From Pseudomonadota bacterium (GTDB lineage Bacteria > Pseudomonadota > Gammaproteobacteria > Thiotrichales > Thiotrichaceae), in assembly GCA_002747435.1 (NCBI GenBank), contig PDPH01000055.1, positions 1 through 59,899 on the forward strand: a stretch of 59,899 bases of DNA, written 5' to 3'. The translations under genes and the position numbers were made by a program. Shown one piece after another: positions 25,650 through 34,117 of this stretch. Positions within the stretch are counted from its first letter, which is position 1. Every line of letters starts with the position of its first letter. The notes beneath the pieces were generated by a model, which saw only the letters and a program-made list of their open reading frames with translations, had not been told where the DNA came from and made no database searches.

Positions 25650-26494
25650 TCATTAATCAACCATTCCAGACGCCATTGAGCGTATTGATCGACTTGTAAA
25701 GCGGTACACAAACGCGCTAGCCATGTTTTTATTTGTGTATCCAGTTGCCAAGGTGCATTAATAATAGCCACCCCCGAGCCATACATACCGAGTTCCATTG
25801 GCTGACTTGCTACACTTAATTCTATGCGTAATAGATTTTTGCAGCTTAGGGTTTGTAGTGATTGCAATAAAGACTGACTAGCATCACGATTTTTTGCAAG
25901 TAAAGGATACCAGACCATATAAATGCCATTATTCCAACGTTGTAAAGCTCTTTTCAGAGCTGTGCTGACTAATACATAGTCTTCGCGGCGTTCATAAGGT
26001 GGATCAATTAATACTAAACCCCGACGTGGGTGCGGCGGTAATAAAGCGGGTAGTGCTTCAAAACCATCGCGCTGATGTAAAGCAACACGTTTATCTTGCC
26101 CTAAGTGTTGGCGCAAAGCTTGGAATTCATTCGGGTGTAGTTCACATAAAATCAGTTTGTCCTGTGCGCGGCTTAGTTGGCTGGCAATGGCGGGTGAACC
26201 GGGGTAATAAGCTAAGCTGCTATTTGGGTTATAGCGCTGAATAGTTTGAACATAAGTGTTTAGTTCAGGCCAAGCTGATGGCTCCTTCCATAAACGTATA
26301 ATGCCTTGTTCAGCCTCATTCGTTTTTTGTGACCAAGCCGATTGCAAATGATATAAGCCTCCGCCTGCATGAGTGTCCAGATAAGTAAACGGTTTATCTT
26401 TTTGACATAGACGCTTTAATAACTGGCTAAGTGTGGCATGTTTGAGTACATCGGCATGATTACCAGCATGAAAGGCGTGGCGATAGCTGAGCAT
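25643..26494 (-). CDS. rlmJ: 23S rRNA (adenine2030-N6)-methyltransferase RlmJ
   Basis: The 283-residue protein begins MLSYRHAFHAGNHADVLKH, diagnostic of RlmJ (YhiR). It has YLDTHAGGGLYHL as the SAM-binding motif and VLIDPPYERREDY as the catalytic (D)PPY motif of N6-adenine methyltransferases. It methylates A2030 of 23S rRNA in E. coli. Monocistronic on the minus strand, ending inside the 3' end of the CYTH gene. Confidence 0.96.
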   Translation of the reverse strand: MLSYRHAFHAGNHADVLKHATLSQLLKRLCQKDKPFTYLDTHAGGGLYHLQSAWSQKTNEAEQGIIRLWKEPSAWPELNTYVQTIQRYNPNSSLAYYPGSPAIASQLSRAQDKLILCELHPNEFQALRQHLGQDKRVALHQRDGFEALPALLPPHPRRGLVLIDPPYERREDYVLVSTALKRALQRWNNGIYMVWYPLLAKNRDASQSLLQSLQTLSCKNLLRIELSVASQPMELGMYGSGVAIINAPWQLDTQIKTWLARLCTALQVDQYAQWRLEWLINDH

Positions 26495-26533
26495 ATCATT
26501 TGGCTTCGGTTAATGGGTAGGCTATTTATTCTA

Positions 26534-27811
26534 TCAGCGATTTAATTTTGGGTTTGATGTGTTTTCTGGCTCAGCTCGCACAATGCTTATGTTATCAAAC
26601 CAAAGTGTGCCTTTGAATGAATGCTCATGAGTATAACGGCTGCTTGCTTCTAAGCGTAGCAATTGAGCTGGGCAATCAGAAGTCGGTACAGTAAATGGGG
26701 TAATCATGGTTTGCCATGCACTTTGTTTGAAAATAGAGTCGGATTCTGCAATGATTTTTTTATTGTTGGGGTGGCAACGAATACGCCAACTTAAGCCAGC
26801 GGCTGTTGCTGTCTCCAGACGATCCACTCTGTAATCAAACTTTAAGTCATAACTTTCACCCGGGGTAAGATTGAGAAACTGGGAAACGTGTCTAAAATTA
26901 ATTCGCTTTCTACCATTAAATGATACGCGCAATGCCCTCCGCCCTTTAGCACCAATAGTTTGATCCAACTGAATATTCATACCTTTGGCTTTAGCGAACC
27001 GCCAGTCAAAGCCAGTATTTTTTAAGTTACTTTCAAAGCCACCGTCAAATACTGTGCCACTGAGTAATAAAGCTTTAGCGTCAAGTCCAGACAGCCAAGC
27101 AAAATAAGCTTCTGTCCACAGTTTTTCTTTCATTAAACGCCTAACATAAGCACGCCGCTCGCTATTACTGAGTGGCACTTCAGAATCTACCCGTGCTTGA
27201 TATAGCATGCGTATGGTATCTAGATTCTCATTTTTAGCAGCCATAAAATTAAAGAACCCATTCCACCAATTAGGTGGCACTTTAGCATAAGGCTTAAGCA
27301 AAACCGCTATATCTGGCGTATTAGCCACTTCTTGTAAAACAGGGTAAACCGATCGTCTTAGCGTAGCATTATGAATCATTAAAACGTGCCATTCCTCCAA
27401 TAATTTCGGCAAATTGTCACGTCTCAGCCAGTACTCTGCCAATTTAGTACGTACAGCCGCATGAGCAGGCCATAATTGCTCAGCTATTTCTGCCAGCTTA
27501 TCAGCTTCTTCAGGGAAGCCTTGTTTTTCATAAACCAACATTAGTTGAGCGGTGGCATTACCATTGGTAATGTTTTTGCTTAATGCCCTTAAAGCCAATG
27601 CTTTGGCTTCATCTAGGTCACCTGCATCCATCGCTTTCATGGAGAGAGCAATATCTGTATCAGGATGTGATGTCTGCCACCAAGCAGGCTCTTCGATAGG
27701 CGCTGTGTCAATAAAGTCACTAGGCCCTACGCCCCCCAAACGCAAGGACAAGCTGGCATAAGCTAATATTAAACAGAATGAAATTAAAACAATACGCCAT
27801 GCCCAAATCAT
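26534..27811 (-). CDS. TPR protein with C-terminal beta-sandwich domain, polysaccharide-cluster associated
   Basis: The 425-residue protein has an N-terminal membrane anchor (IWAWRIVLISFCLILAYASL). A TPR-like helical section (about 55-240; AMDAGDLDEAKALALRALS, EKQGFPEEADKLAEIAEQLWPAHA) follows. A C-terminal beta-rich domain (about 255-415) begins VFDGGFESNLKNTGFDWRF and ends GTLWFDNISIVRAE, the start/end pattern of galactose-binding/CBM-like jelly rolls. Proteins with this TPR plus CBM-like layout occur in exopolysaccharide export clusters; the specific role is unknown. It is the last gene of a four-gene minus-strand run, 23 bases after the pseudokinase. Confidence 0.75.
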   Translation of the reverse strand: MIWAWRIVLISFCLILAYASLSLRLGGVGPSDFIDTAPIEEPAWWQTSHPDTDIALSMKAMDAGDLDEAKALALRALSKNITNGNATAQLMLVYEKQGFPEEADKLAEIAEQLWPAHAAVRTKLAEYWLRRDNLPKLLEEWHVLMIHNATLRRSVYPVLQEVANTPDIAVLLKPYAKVPPNWWNGFFNFMAAKNENLDTIRMLYQARVDSEVPLSNSERRAYVRRLMKEKLWTEAYFAWLSGLDAKALLLSGTVFDGGFESNLKNTGFDWRFAKAKGMNIQLDQTIGAKGRRALRVSFNGRKRINFRHVSQFLNLTPGESYDLKFDYRVDRLETATAAGLSWRIRCHPNNKKIIAESDSIFKQSAWQTMITPFTVPTSDCPAQLLRLEASSRYTHEHSFKGTLWFDNISIVRAEPENTSNPKLNR

Positions 27812-27834
27812 TAATCTTTAGCCTTACTTTATTT

Positions 27835-30300
27835 CTATTGACATAAATAGCCGCCATTTGGCATGGCGCGTCCGTTTTCATCGTAGGCTTTGGGATGATA
27901 ACCTACTGCTATACTAAAGCCAGAGCCTTGGCAAATCCTATTACCACGTGCCTGCAACGAGCTAGGAACGCTACCAAATGCAGCGGGCTTATCCCAAGCC
28001 AATTGAGTTTTCTTGCTTAAGCGTGGTGCGGTTGACGAAGGCTGGCTACCGATTAAGCTGGCTGCATTCGCTGGGGAATCAGCAAACTGGCAATAATAAG
28101 CGCCACCCGGAAAGGCTAAGCCATTCTCTTGCAAGGCGTGCGGGTGATAACCTAAAGCTCTGATGCCACCGATGCTGCGACAAGCACTGTCAGCCTGAGC
28201 TTGTTTATTGACACTGACAGGGCCAAACAGGCGCGGGTTAGTAAAGCGTAATTTGCTGGAGGTTTCAATCATGCGTGGAGAATAAGCAGAGGGTTGCTTA
28301 GCTAGGGTTTCTTGGCTTTGTGCCTCTGTTTGTTGGCGATGGCGCTTTTTTTCTTCTTGTTGACGTAACCAAGCAGCACGCTTTTTTGCTGCTTCGCGTT
28401 TTTTTGCCAGTTTGCGTTTTTCCTCTTCTTGTTGTCGTTCTAATTCCAAAGCTTTTGCGCGCTGCTCTGCTTCGCGGCGGCGTTGTTCGCGCAATTGGCT
28501 TAAACGTTCTGCTTCGGCGGCCTTTTCAGCTTGTTTTTGCCGCTCAGCCGCTAAGCGTTGCAAACGCGCTTGTTCAAGACGCTCAGCTTCAGCGGCTTCT
28601 TCAGCTTGTTTTTGCCGTTCAGCCGCCAAGCGTTTTTGCTCAGCCTCCCAAGCTTGTTGATGATGTAAGCGTACCTGCTCAAGACGCTCAGCTTCAGCTT
28701 TTTCTTCAGCCTGTTTTTGTCGTTCAGCCGCTAAACGCTGTAAACGCGCTTGCTCAAGACGTTCTGCTTCAGCTTTCTCTTCTTTTTCACGCTGTTGTTC
28801 AGCTAATCGCTTGGCTTCTGCTTCTTGCTGCTCGCGTAATAGTTGCGTTTGTCTAAGTTGTTCTGCTTGTTCTTGTTTTTCTTGCTCTAGTTGCCTTTGC
28901 CGTTCTGTTTCTTTTTGGGCTTGAAGTGCGCCTTCATTTTTCGATGCTTTGCTTTCTTCAGAGGCTGGTTGGGGGATAAGCGCAGTTTCCAATTGCTGCT
29001 TATCAGCATTAAACATATTTTGCTGAGAAGGTTTTATTTTTGTTTCATCTGAGTGGTTTTGTATCTGTTCTCTACGTTGGCGCTCTGCTTCTTTTACTAC
29101 GCTTTCAATAGCTTCATCACCTTTGATCACGATGACGACTGATGATTCTTTGGATACGGAGGGTGGTTCTGTTGTTTGAGTTGTTGCAGAAGCTGTCTGT
29201 AGCGTATTTTCGACAGTACCTTGACCTTGGGTGGCAGAGACTGTTGAGTTGTGGGCTAGCTTTTGTTCTGTCGCCGTATTAGGTTGCTGTACTAATGTAG
29301 CCGTTGCTTTAGTTTGTTTTTTAGCTTGACTCAAGGTGCTTTGATAAAACGCAAAAGTACCATAAGCGATTAACAGTACGGCGAAGGACAGGCAAGCGAA
29401 TAGCACTTTTCCCCGTAAAAAAAGAGGGCGCTTTTCTTCTGCATTGTTTAGCTGGTAAAGCAATTCATCCGGGTTGGTTTGACGCGCTTCTCGGGTAAAA
29501 GACATACCACGCTGTAAAGCTTTCCAGCGAGCATTGGGTAATTTGGCGACAGTGGCAGGTTCTGTATGCTTGAAAGCAGCTTCTATACTGCTATCCATGA
29601 CAAAAGGTAAATGCCCATTGAGCATGTAATAAATAATACAAGCAAAAGAGAAGGTATCATCACGACTAGCTGGAGCATTGCCCATCGCTGCTTCAGGGCT
29701 AATAAAGCTTGAGTGAAGCGTGAGGCGGCCTTTGTTATTTCTATTACCCAAGCTTAGAAGCTTTAAGGTTGTTGCCACAGGCGCGCTCAGCAAAATAACT
29801 TGATTGCTATTAGCCAGCCAAATGGTTTCAGGCTCTAAGTAAGCATAGGCATCTTTTAATGGGCTATGTTTGATAGTACGCAAAAGATGTTCAGCTATTT
29901 CCAATGATGTAGCGACATCCAGTCCATTGCGTCCCAAAGCAGCAACTTTTTGACTGAGTAATTCGCCCGGATATTGATAGGCTGCGTACCAATGCTGGCC
30001 TTTGTCAGTTATACCGTTGTTAAGAATGCTCGGATCAAGATGCTTGTTAACAAATTCAGTTAAAACCCTCTGGAAAGAGTCGCTAAAGCCAGTGAGTTCG
30101 TTTAAGCGCAAATCGACGAGGAACAATAATATTAAGGTAGCGTGACCTTCACCCTCTAAGGTTTGCTCATCTTGAGCAATATAAAGTTCTCCTAAGCTGC
30201 TTTTAGATAAAAGACTTTGTATTGTGTAACGCCCGTCGACCTGCTGACCCTGCGCGCAATAGCCAGCAGGGTTTTTGTGTTTCGATAAGTAATTAGACAT
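27835..30300 (-). CDS. Membrane-anchored pseudokinase with coiled coil and duplicated Cys module
   Basis: The protein is 821 residues. Residues 20-290 have a protein-kinase-like layout: degenerate glycine loop SKSSLGELYIA, and C-lobe landmarks SFISPEAAMG (APE-like) and DDTFSFACIIYYMLNGHLPF. The catalytic motifs are gone. The HRD..KPxN loop reads AYAYLEPETIWL, the DFG position reads LLSAPVA and no VAxK lysine is seen. One transmembrane helix (about 297-319) follows, then a Gln/Thr/Glu-rich linker. A highly charged coiled coil (about 460-660) contains an imperfect 25-residue repeat. The C terminus (690-821) holds two copies of a ~49-residue module with two cysteines each. By topology the kinase fold is cytosolic and the coiled coil and Cys modules periplasmic. 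It lies 56 bases after the Wzc-like gene and is probably part of the same export system. Confidence 0.8.
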   Translation of the reverse strand: MSNYLSKHKNPAGYCAQGQQVDGRYTIQSLLSKSSLGELYIAQDEQTLEGEGHATLILLFLVDLRLNELTGFSDSFQRVLTEFVNKHLDPSILNNGITDKGQHWYAAYQYPGELLSQKVAALGRNGLDVATSLEIAEHLLRTIKHSPLKDAYAYLEPETIWLANSNQVILLSAPVATTLKLLSLGNRNNKGRLTLHSSFISPEAAMGNAPASRDDTFSFACIIYYMLNGHLPFVMDSSIEAAFKHTEPATVAKLPNARWKALQRGMSFTREARQTNPDELLYQLNNAEEKRPLFLRGKVLFACLSFAVLLIAYGTFAFYQSTLSQAKKQTKATATLVQQPNTATEQKLAHNSTVSATQGQGTVENTLQTASATTQTTEPPSVSKESSVVIVIKGDEAIESVVKEAERQRREQIQNHSDETKIKPSQQNMFNADKQQLETALIPQPASEESKASKNEGALQAQKETERQRQLEQEKQEQAEQLRQTQLLREQQEAEAKRLAEQQREKEEKAEAERLEQARLQRLAAERQKQAEEKAEAERLEQVRLHHQQAWEAEQKRLAAERQKQAEEAAEAERLEQARLQRLAAERQKQAEKAAEAERLSQLREQRRREAEQRAKALELERQQEEEKRKLAKKREAAKKRAAWLRQQEEKKRHRQQTEAQSQETLAKQPSAYSPRMIETSSKLRFTNPRLFGPVSVNKQAQADSACRSIGGIRALGYHPHALQENGLAFPGGAYYCQFADSPANAASLIGSQPSSTAPRLSKKTQLAWDKPAAFGSVPSSLQARGNRICQGSGFSIAVGYHPKAYDENGRAMPNGGYLCQ
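27838..28233 (-). repeat. Two copies of a ~49-residue Cys-GYHP-ENG-GG-C module
   Basis: Residues 690-738 and 773-821 of the pseudokinase gene product align along their whole length. Shared features are (L/A)FG.V near the start, a Cys at module position 18, GYHP.A..ENG.A.P.GG, and a second Cys one residue before the end (C707/C737 and C790/C820). The cysteine spacing is exactly 30 residues in both copies, so a disulphide-closed periplasmic module is likely. I do not recognise it as a named domain. Confidence 0.8.
28441..28773 (-). repeat. 25-residue coiled-coil repeat region in the pseudokinase
   Basis: The unit AEAERLEQ.RLQRLAAERQ recurs at residues 510, 535, 570 and 595, with a 10-residue insertion in the second copy, giving near-identical nucleotide blocks. 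It is Glu/Arg/Gln/Ala rich and strongly helical. It encodes a long charged rod and is prone to copy-number change. Confidence 0.75.
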
Positions 30301-30356
30301 GAATTATCATCTGCTAGAGTCGTTTTTTGTTTCCCTCAGGCGCTATTATAAAACGA

Positions 30357-33329
30357 TTAAGCTGCATCTAGCATTTTTTTGTCTTGTCCATAATTGTAAT
30401 AGTTATAGTCATAATGATAACCATACCCACTACCTTGTTTGGCTTTGACCAGTACGACACCAATCAGATTGGCACGTGCTTGGCGTAAACGTTTGTATGC
30501 ATTACTTAAAGCTTGCTTTTTAGTCTCACCCATAGAAACGCTTAAGATAGTGGCATCTACGCGACTGGAAATAATTAAAGCATCCGCCAAACCCAACACC
30601 GGTGGCATATCCATAATGACCATATCAAAAGTACCATCATGTGCCAGCGCCATAATATGATCCATTTGTTCACTGGATAATAGCTCAACCGGATTGGGCG
30701 ACAGTGGTCCTGCGGTAACAACATAAACTTCTGGAATTTGACAGCTTTGGGTAACCGCTTCTAATAAATGCTCTTGGCCTGTTAGGTAATTCGTTAAGCC
30801 TTTGGAATTATCTAAGCTCAAGCGCTTGTGAATGGATGGATTGCGCAAGTCAGTGTCAACCAATAAAACAGTTTTTCCAACTTGGGAGGCAACAGTTGCT
30901 AAATTAATCGCTGTTGTTGTCTTACCCTCAGAAGGTGCTGCACTGGTGATGGATAATACTTTAGGCATGCCATGTCTGGTTGAGAACATCAGGTTGGTGC
31001 GTAGCGAACGGAATGCTTCTGCAAAAGACGAACGCGGATCGCTTTGGGACATAATGGCTAAGCGCTTGTTATCTTTGTTTTTAGAACGTGGAACAATACC
31101 TAAAGTAGGTAAGCCTAATAACTTCTCTAATTCGTCACTGCCTTTGACTCGGTCATCTAGAAATTCTAATAAAAATGCCAATACCAAGCCTAAGAAAAGA
31201 CCCAATACTGCGCCCAAGGCAAGGTTTAATTTAAGTTTGGGTTTGAATATATTAAATGGAATAACCGCTTCATCAACCATTAGTATGTTATTGCTCATAA
31301 CATCAGCAGCGGCAGCTACTTCTTCTTTACGTTTGAGCAATCCTTCATAGTTAGCACGTACAGTGTCGACTCGGCGCTTGAGGTCATTAAACCCGACACT
31401 TTTGTCGCGTAACTCAATATAGTCTTGCTGAGCTTGATCATATTGAGCTTGTAATTCATCTTCACGTTGCTTGGCTGCTTGATATTGTGCGTGTATATCA
31501 GCTGATACTGTTTGGGCGACTCTAGCCGTTTCTTGAGCAATTTCGTTCTGCAATGTAGCAATTCGTTGCGATAGATTAGAACGCGTGTTGCGGTCCAAAT
31601 CTACAGAGGCCACTTTAATCTGCGCATCTAGCTCTGCTATTTTGCGTTGTAAATTGCTTTGTGTATCACGAGTAATAGCGGACGTTTCTCGAGTGATTTG
31701 AGCATTTAACTCTTGAATTCGTTGGCGTAGATTTGCCTGATTATCGCGTGTAATCAGTGATGACTCTCTGGCAATTTGAGTATTCAGCTCTTGAATCTGC
31801 TGACGTAGATTGGTTTGGGTATCTTTTTGTATATTCGTGCTTTCTGTCACAATATCACGCCGAATACTATCCATTCTTTGTTTTAATTGCTGCATTTCAG
31901 GGTAATCAGGCTTAAAAATCCGAGATTTTTCTTGATATTGCCCTTGAAGTTGAGAGAGTTCCCGTTTCATAGCCTGAACCGTTGGATTATTGGCTGCTTC
32001 AACACCGCTATTGCTAGCACTGAGTTTGCCCTGTAGTTCCGCCACTTGACGTCTCAAGTTTTGGATAGTGGGATTATTAGTTGCTTCAACGCCCGTGGCA
32101 CTACCGCTTAGTTTGCTTTGGAGATCAGCTAGTTGGCGCTTCATAGCTTGAATGGCTGAATTATTAAAGGACTGCAAGGACGCTGCACTACCCTTGAGTT
32201 GACTCTCCAATTCAGCTTTTTGTCTTCTGAGACTTTGAATCATGGGATCTTGGAAAGAACGCGATGAGCGTTGTTCTGCCTGATATTCGCTTTGTAATTT
32301 AGCTAAATTTTTCTTTAACTCTTGCAAGGTCGAATTTTTCAAAGCCGCTGCATCTGAGGTTGATTGTATAGCTTGTTCAAGTTCGCTTTCGGCTTTTACC
32401 CTGTCTTTCTGAGCCTCTAATAAAGCTTTATTAAGGCTGCGTAAATTTTGCGAAGCGATAGATTCTTTGTCATCGGTTGAAAGTATGCCTTGCTGTTTGG
32501 CGTAATCATTCAGTTCGGTTTCAAGTTTTAATAGCTCAGATTGAGTTACAATGATTGCATCATTAATGGAGCTCTCAGAAGTCAAAGCAGCCTTACGGCG
32601 ACGCTCCAAGTTTAATTCAGTATAATTTTTTGCAAACGCATTGGCTATGATGGCAGAACGTTCAGGATCGGGATCATCATAATGGATGGTTACAATTTGT
32701 GAGTTTTTAACTGGGGAAATAGTAACATTCTTCAGCAGCTTTTGACTTAAAGGTTCTTCACCTTTACTGCTGGTAAGTATTTCTTCCTCTTCGCTAGTCT
32801 TATCACTATCTTCTTGCGGTAGAATGCCAGTTACACTTTCTTTAAGGCTATCGAGCGTTTCGGCAAAAAAGGGCTTGGCTAGTTGCTCGCCCTGTAAGAC
32901 TCGCTCCATTTCAGGGTGATCACTGAGGACACGCTCCGCTAATAAACTACTTTTTAGTAGTTCATATTGAGTTTGATAAAAATCTTTGTCATTAATTGCG
33001 CGTGCCTGATCAATATCATACTCCAGAATACGAGAGCTATCCTCAGGTTTAATCTGAAGTGTTGTGCTGGCTCTGTAAATCGGTGTTTGCATTAAGGTAA
33101 ACAACAAGGTAGCCAGAAAAATTAATAAAGCTATGCTCAGTATCAGCCATTTCCGGCGTTGAATGACTTGCCAAAGCTCGCGTAAGTCAATTTCATCGTC
33201 ATCCCCTTCGCCTTCCTCACGTAACTCACGGTATTCATAGGGTTTAAGTGCTTGCTGTTGCTCATGCAAGGCAAGTTGGTTACCGTGGCGCTCAGGTAAA
33301 TTATGGATATTATGGCTTTCTGGATTCAT
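30357..33329 (-). CDS. Wzc-like polysaccharide co-polymerase / BY-kinase
   Basis: The 990-residue protein has the Wzz chain-length domain: EIDLRELWQVIQRRKWLI, TM1 about 61-80, PIYRASTTLQIKPED. A very long periplasmic coiled coil (about 255-675) and TM2 (about 703-723) follow. The cytosolic BY-kinase domain has EAFRSLRTNLMFS, Walker A APSEGKTTTA (798-807), Walker A' VLLVDTDLRNP (821-831) and Walker B VIMDMPP (904-910). The C-terminal tyrosine cluster (YGYHYDYNYYNYGQD, 969-983) is the autophosphorylation site of BY-kinases. It controls polymerisation and export of capsule or exopolysaccharide together with the Wza-like gene 68 bases upstream. The periplasmic part is about twice the usual Wzc length because of two internal repeat arrays. 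Confidence 0.95.
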   Translation of the reverse strand: MNPESHNIHNLPERHGNQLALHEQQQALKPYEYRELREEGEGDDDEIDLRELWQVIQRRKWLILSIALLIFLATLLFTLMQTPIYRASTTLQIKPEDSSRILEYDIDQARAINDKDFYQTQYELLKSSLLAERVLSDHPEMERVLQGEQLAKPFFAETLDSLKESVTGILPQEDSDKTSEEEEILTSSKGEEPLSQKLLKNVTISPVKNSQIVTIHYDDPDPERSAIIANAFAKNYTELNLERRRKAALTSESSINDAIIVTQSELLKLETELNDYAKQQGILSTDDKESIASQNLRSLNKALLEAQKDRVKAESELEQAIQSTSDAAALKNSTLQELKKNLAKLQSEYQAEQRSSRSFQDPMIQSLRRQKAELESQLKGSAASLQSFNNSAIQAMKRQLADLQSKLSGSATGVEATNNPTIQNLRRQVAELQGKLSASNSGVEAANNPTVQAMKRELSQLQGQYQEKSRIFKPDYPEMQQLKQRMDSIRRDIVTESTNIQKDTQTNLRQQIQELNTQIARESSLITRDNQANLRQRIQELNAQITRETSAITRDTQSNLQRKIAELDAQIKVASVDLDRNTRSNLSQRIATLQNEIAQETARVAQTVSADIHAQYQAAKQREDELQAQYDQAQQDYIELRDKSVGFNDLKRRVDTVRANYEGLLKRKEEVAAAADVMSNNILMVDEAVIPFNIFKPKLKLNLALGAVLGLFLGLVLAFLLEFLDDRVKGSDELEKLLGLPTLGIVPRSKNKDNKRLAIMSQSDPRSSFAEAFRSLRTNLMFSTRHGMPKVLSITSAAPSEGKTTTAINLATVASQVGKTVLLVDTDLRNPSIHKRLSLDNSKGLTNYLTGQEHLLEAVTQSCQIPEVYVVTAGPLSPNPVELLSSEQMDHIMALAHDGTFDMVIMDMPPVLGLADALIISSRVDATILSVSMGETKKQALSNAYKRLRQARANLIGVVLVKAKQGSGYGYHYDYNYYNYGQDKKMLDAA
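31521..31832 (-). repeat. Four tandem 26-residue coiled-coil repeats in the Wzc-like protein
   Basis: Residues 500-603 are four head-to-tail copies with consensus (I)TRDTQ.NLRQ.IQELN.QI..E. Start residues are 500, 526, 552 and 578. A fifth, degenerate copy may begin at 604. The period is constant at 26 residues (78 bases). Confidence 0.85.
31902..32336 (-). repeat. Five tandem 29-residue coiled-coil repeats in the Wzc-like protein
   Basis: Residues 332-476 are head-to-tail copies starting at 332, 361, 390, 419 and 448. The consensus is N(P/S).(I/L)Q.(L/M)(R/K)R(Q)..(L)Q(S/G)(Q/K)L, and the third and fourth are the most alike (SATGVEATNNPTIQ against SNSGVEAANNPTVQ at the junctions). The period is constant at 29 residues (87 bases), distinct from the neighbouring 26-residue array. 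Confidence 0.85.
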
Positions 33330-33397
33330 TGTCTCAATTACTTCTTCTAGCTATCTAAGTTGAATAATCTTGCGTAAAGCTTAGGCTTTGGCGCAGT

Positions 33398-34117
33398 TTA
33401 AAAGATTCTGAATGGATTGAGTAGTGTGCCAACTTCACGAATCCAAAAACGAGAGTCTGAACGGTGCACAACAATACGGTCATCATTGCGCACATAGGGG
33501 TCTCGCATTTTGCCTGAGCGTATAGCACTAACATCAATATTGTAGGCTTTGAGCTTATTACCTTGTTTACGGAAAAGCACCGTTTTGGATGGGGAAGCCA
33601 AGCTAGTCATACCATCCGCCAGTGCAATGGCTTGAAGAACGGTTATGTCACCCTGTATAGGGAAAACGCCTGATTTTTTGACTTCACCTTCAACCGTAAC
33701 ACGTTGCGTGGTAAATTCCTTGATGAAAACAGTCACTTGCGGATTTCGTAAGTATTTTGCACCTAATAAGCCAGCCAGTTTTTTCTCAAGTTCAACTTGT
33801 GTTAGACCCAGTACTTGGACTGTACCCAATAATGGCAACGAGATATTACCGCGCGGATCAACACGTACAGACTGGGAGAGTTCGTCTACTTGAAAGACCT
33901 TGATCTCAAGCAGATCATCACTGCCGATTCGATATTCTTGTTGGGGAGGTGTGAAATCAAGTTCATTGACATTGGAAAAAATATCACCGGCGGCTACCAT
34001 TGCACCAGGTGAGCCGCTAGCACTTGCATCCCCGCTAGTACGGGCAGAGCTACAAGCTGTGATCGATAGACTGATAGACAGGATAATAGCAAGTTTTGGG
34101 TAGTGGTGGTTTTCCAT
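33398..34117 (-). CDS. Wza-like polysaccharide export lipoprotein
   Basis: The 239-residue protein has a lipoprotein signal (LAIILSISLSITAC). A polysaccharide-export (PES/Poly_export) domain contains YRIGSDDLLEIKVFQVDELS and VDPRGNISLPLLGTVQVLGL, followed by one SLBB-type domain (VTVEGEVKKSGVFPIQGDIT). It is shorter than E. coli Wza (about 380 residues) and lacks extra SLBB copies and the C-terminal helix, like the compact exporters of other exopolysaccharide systems. It forms the outer-membrane or periplasmic exit for polymer handled by the Wzc-like protein downstream. ATG at 34117 (GAG seven bases upstream) is preferred to a TTG at 34138. Confidence 0.9.
   Translation of the reverse strand: MENHHYPKLAIILSISLSITACSSARTSGDASASGSPGAMVAAGDIFSNVNELDFTPPQQEYRIGSDDLLEIKVFQVDELSQSVRVDPRGNISLPLLGTVQVLGLTQVELEKKLAGLLGAKYLRNPQVTVFIKEFTTQRVTVEGEVKKSGVFPIQGDITVLQAIALADGMTSLASPSKTVLFRKQGNKLKAYNIDVSAIRSGKMRDPYVRNDDRIVVHRSDSRFWIREVGTLLNPFRIF

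Noticed and set aside
28412..28660. Cys/Arg/Ser-rich reading frame opposite the pseudokinase
   Set aside because: Compositional shadow of the coiled-coil repeat; no start signals or homology.
28320..28856. A 178-residue hydrophobic Leu/Val-rich reading frame opposite the pseudokinase coiled coil
   Set aside because: It is the mirror of the Glu/Arg/Gln-rich repeat codons on the other strand. No ribosome-binding site, and the minus-strand frame has clear domain structure.
31521..32336. Regular repeats considered as a possible CRISPR or mobile repeat array
   Set aside because: Repeats are in-frame codon repeats (78 and 87 bases) without spacers, encoding a coiled coil.
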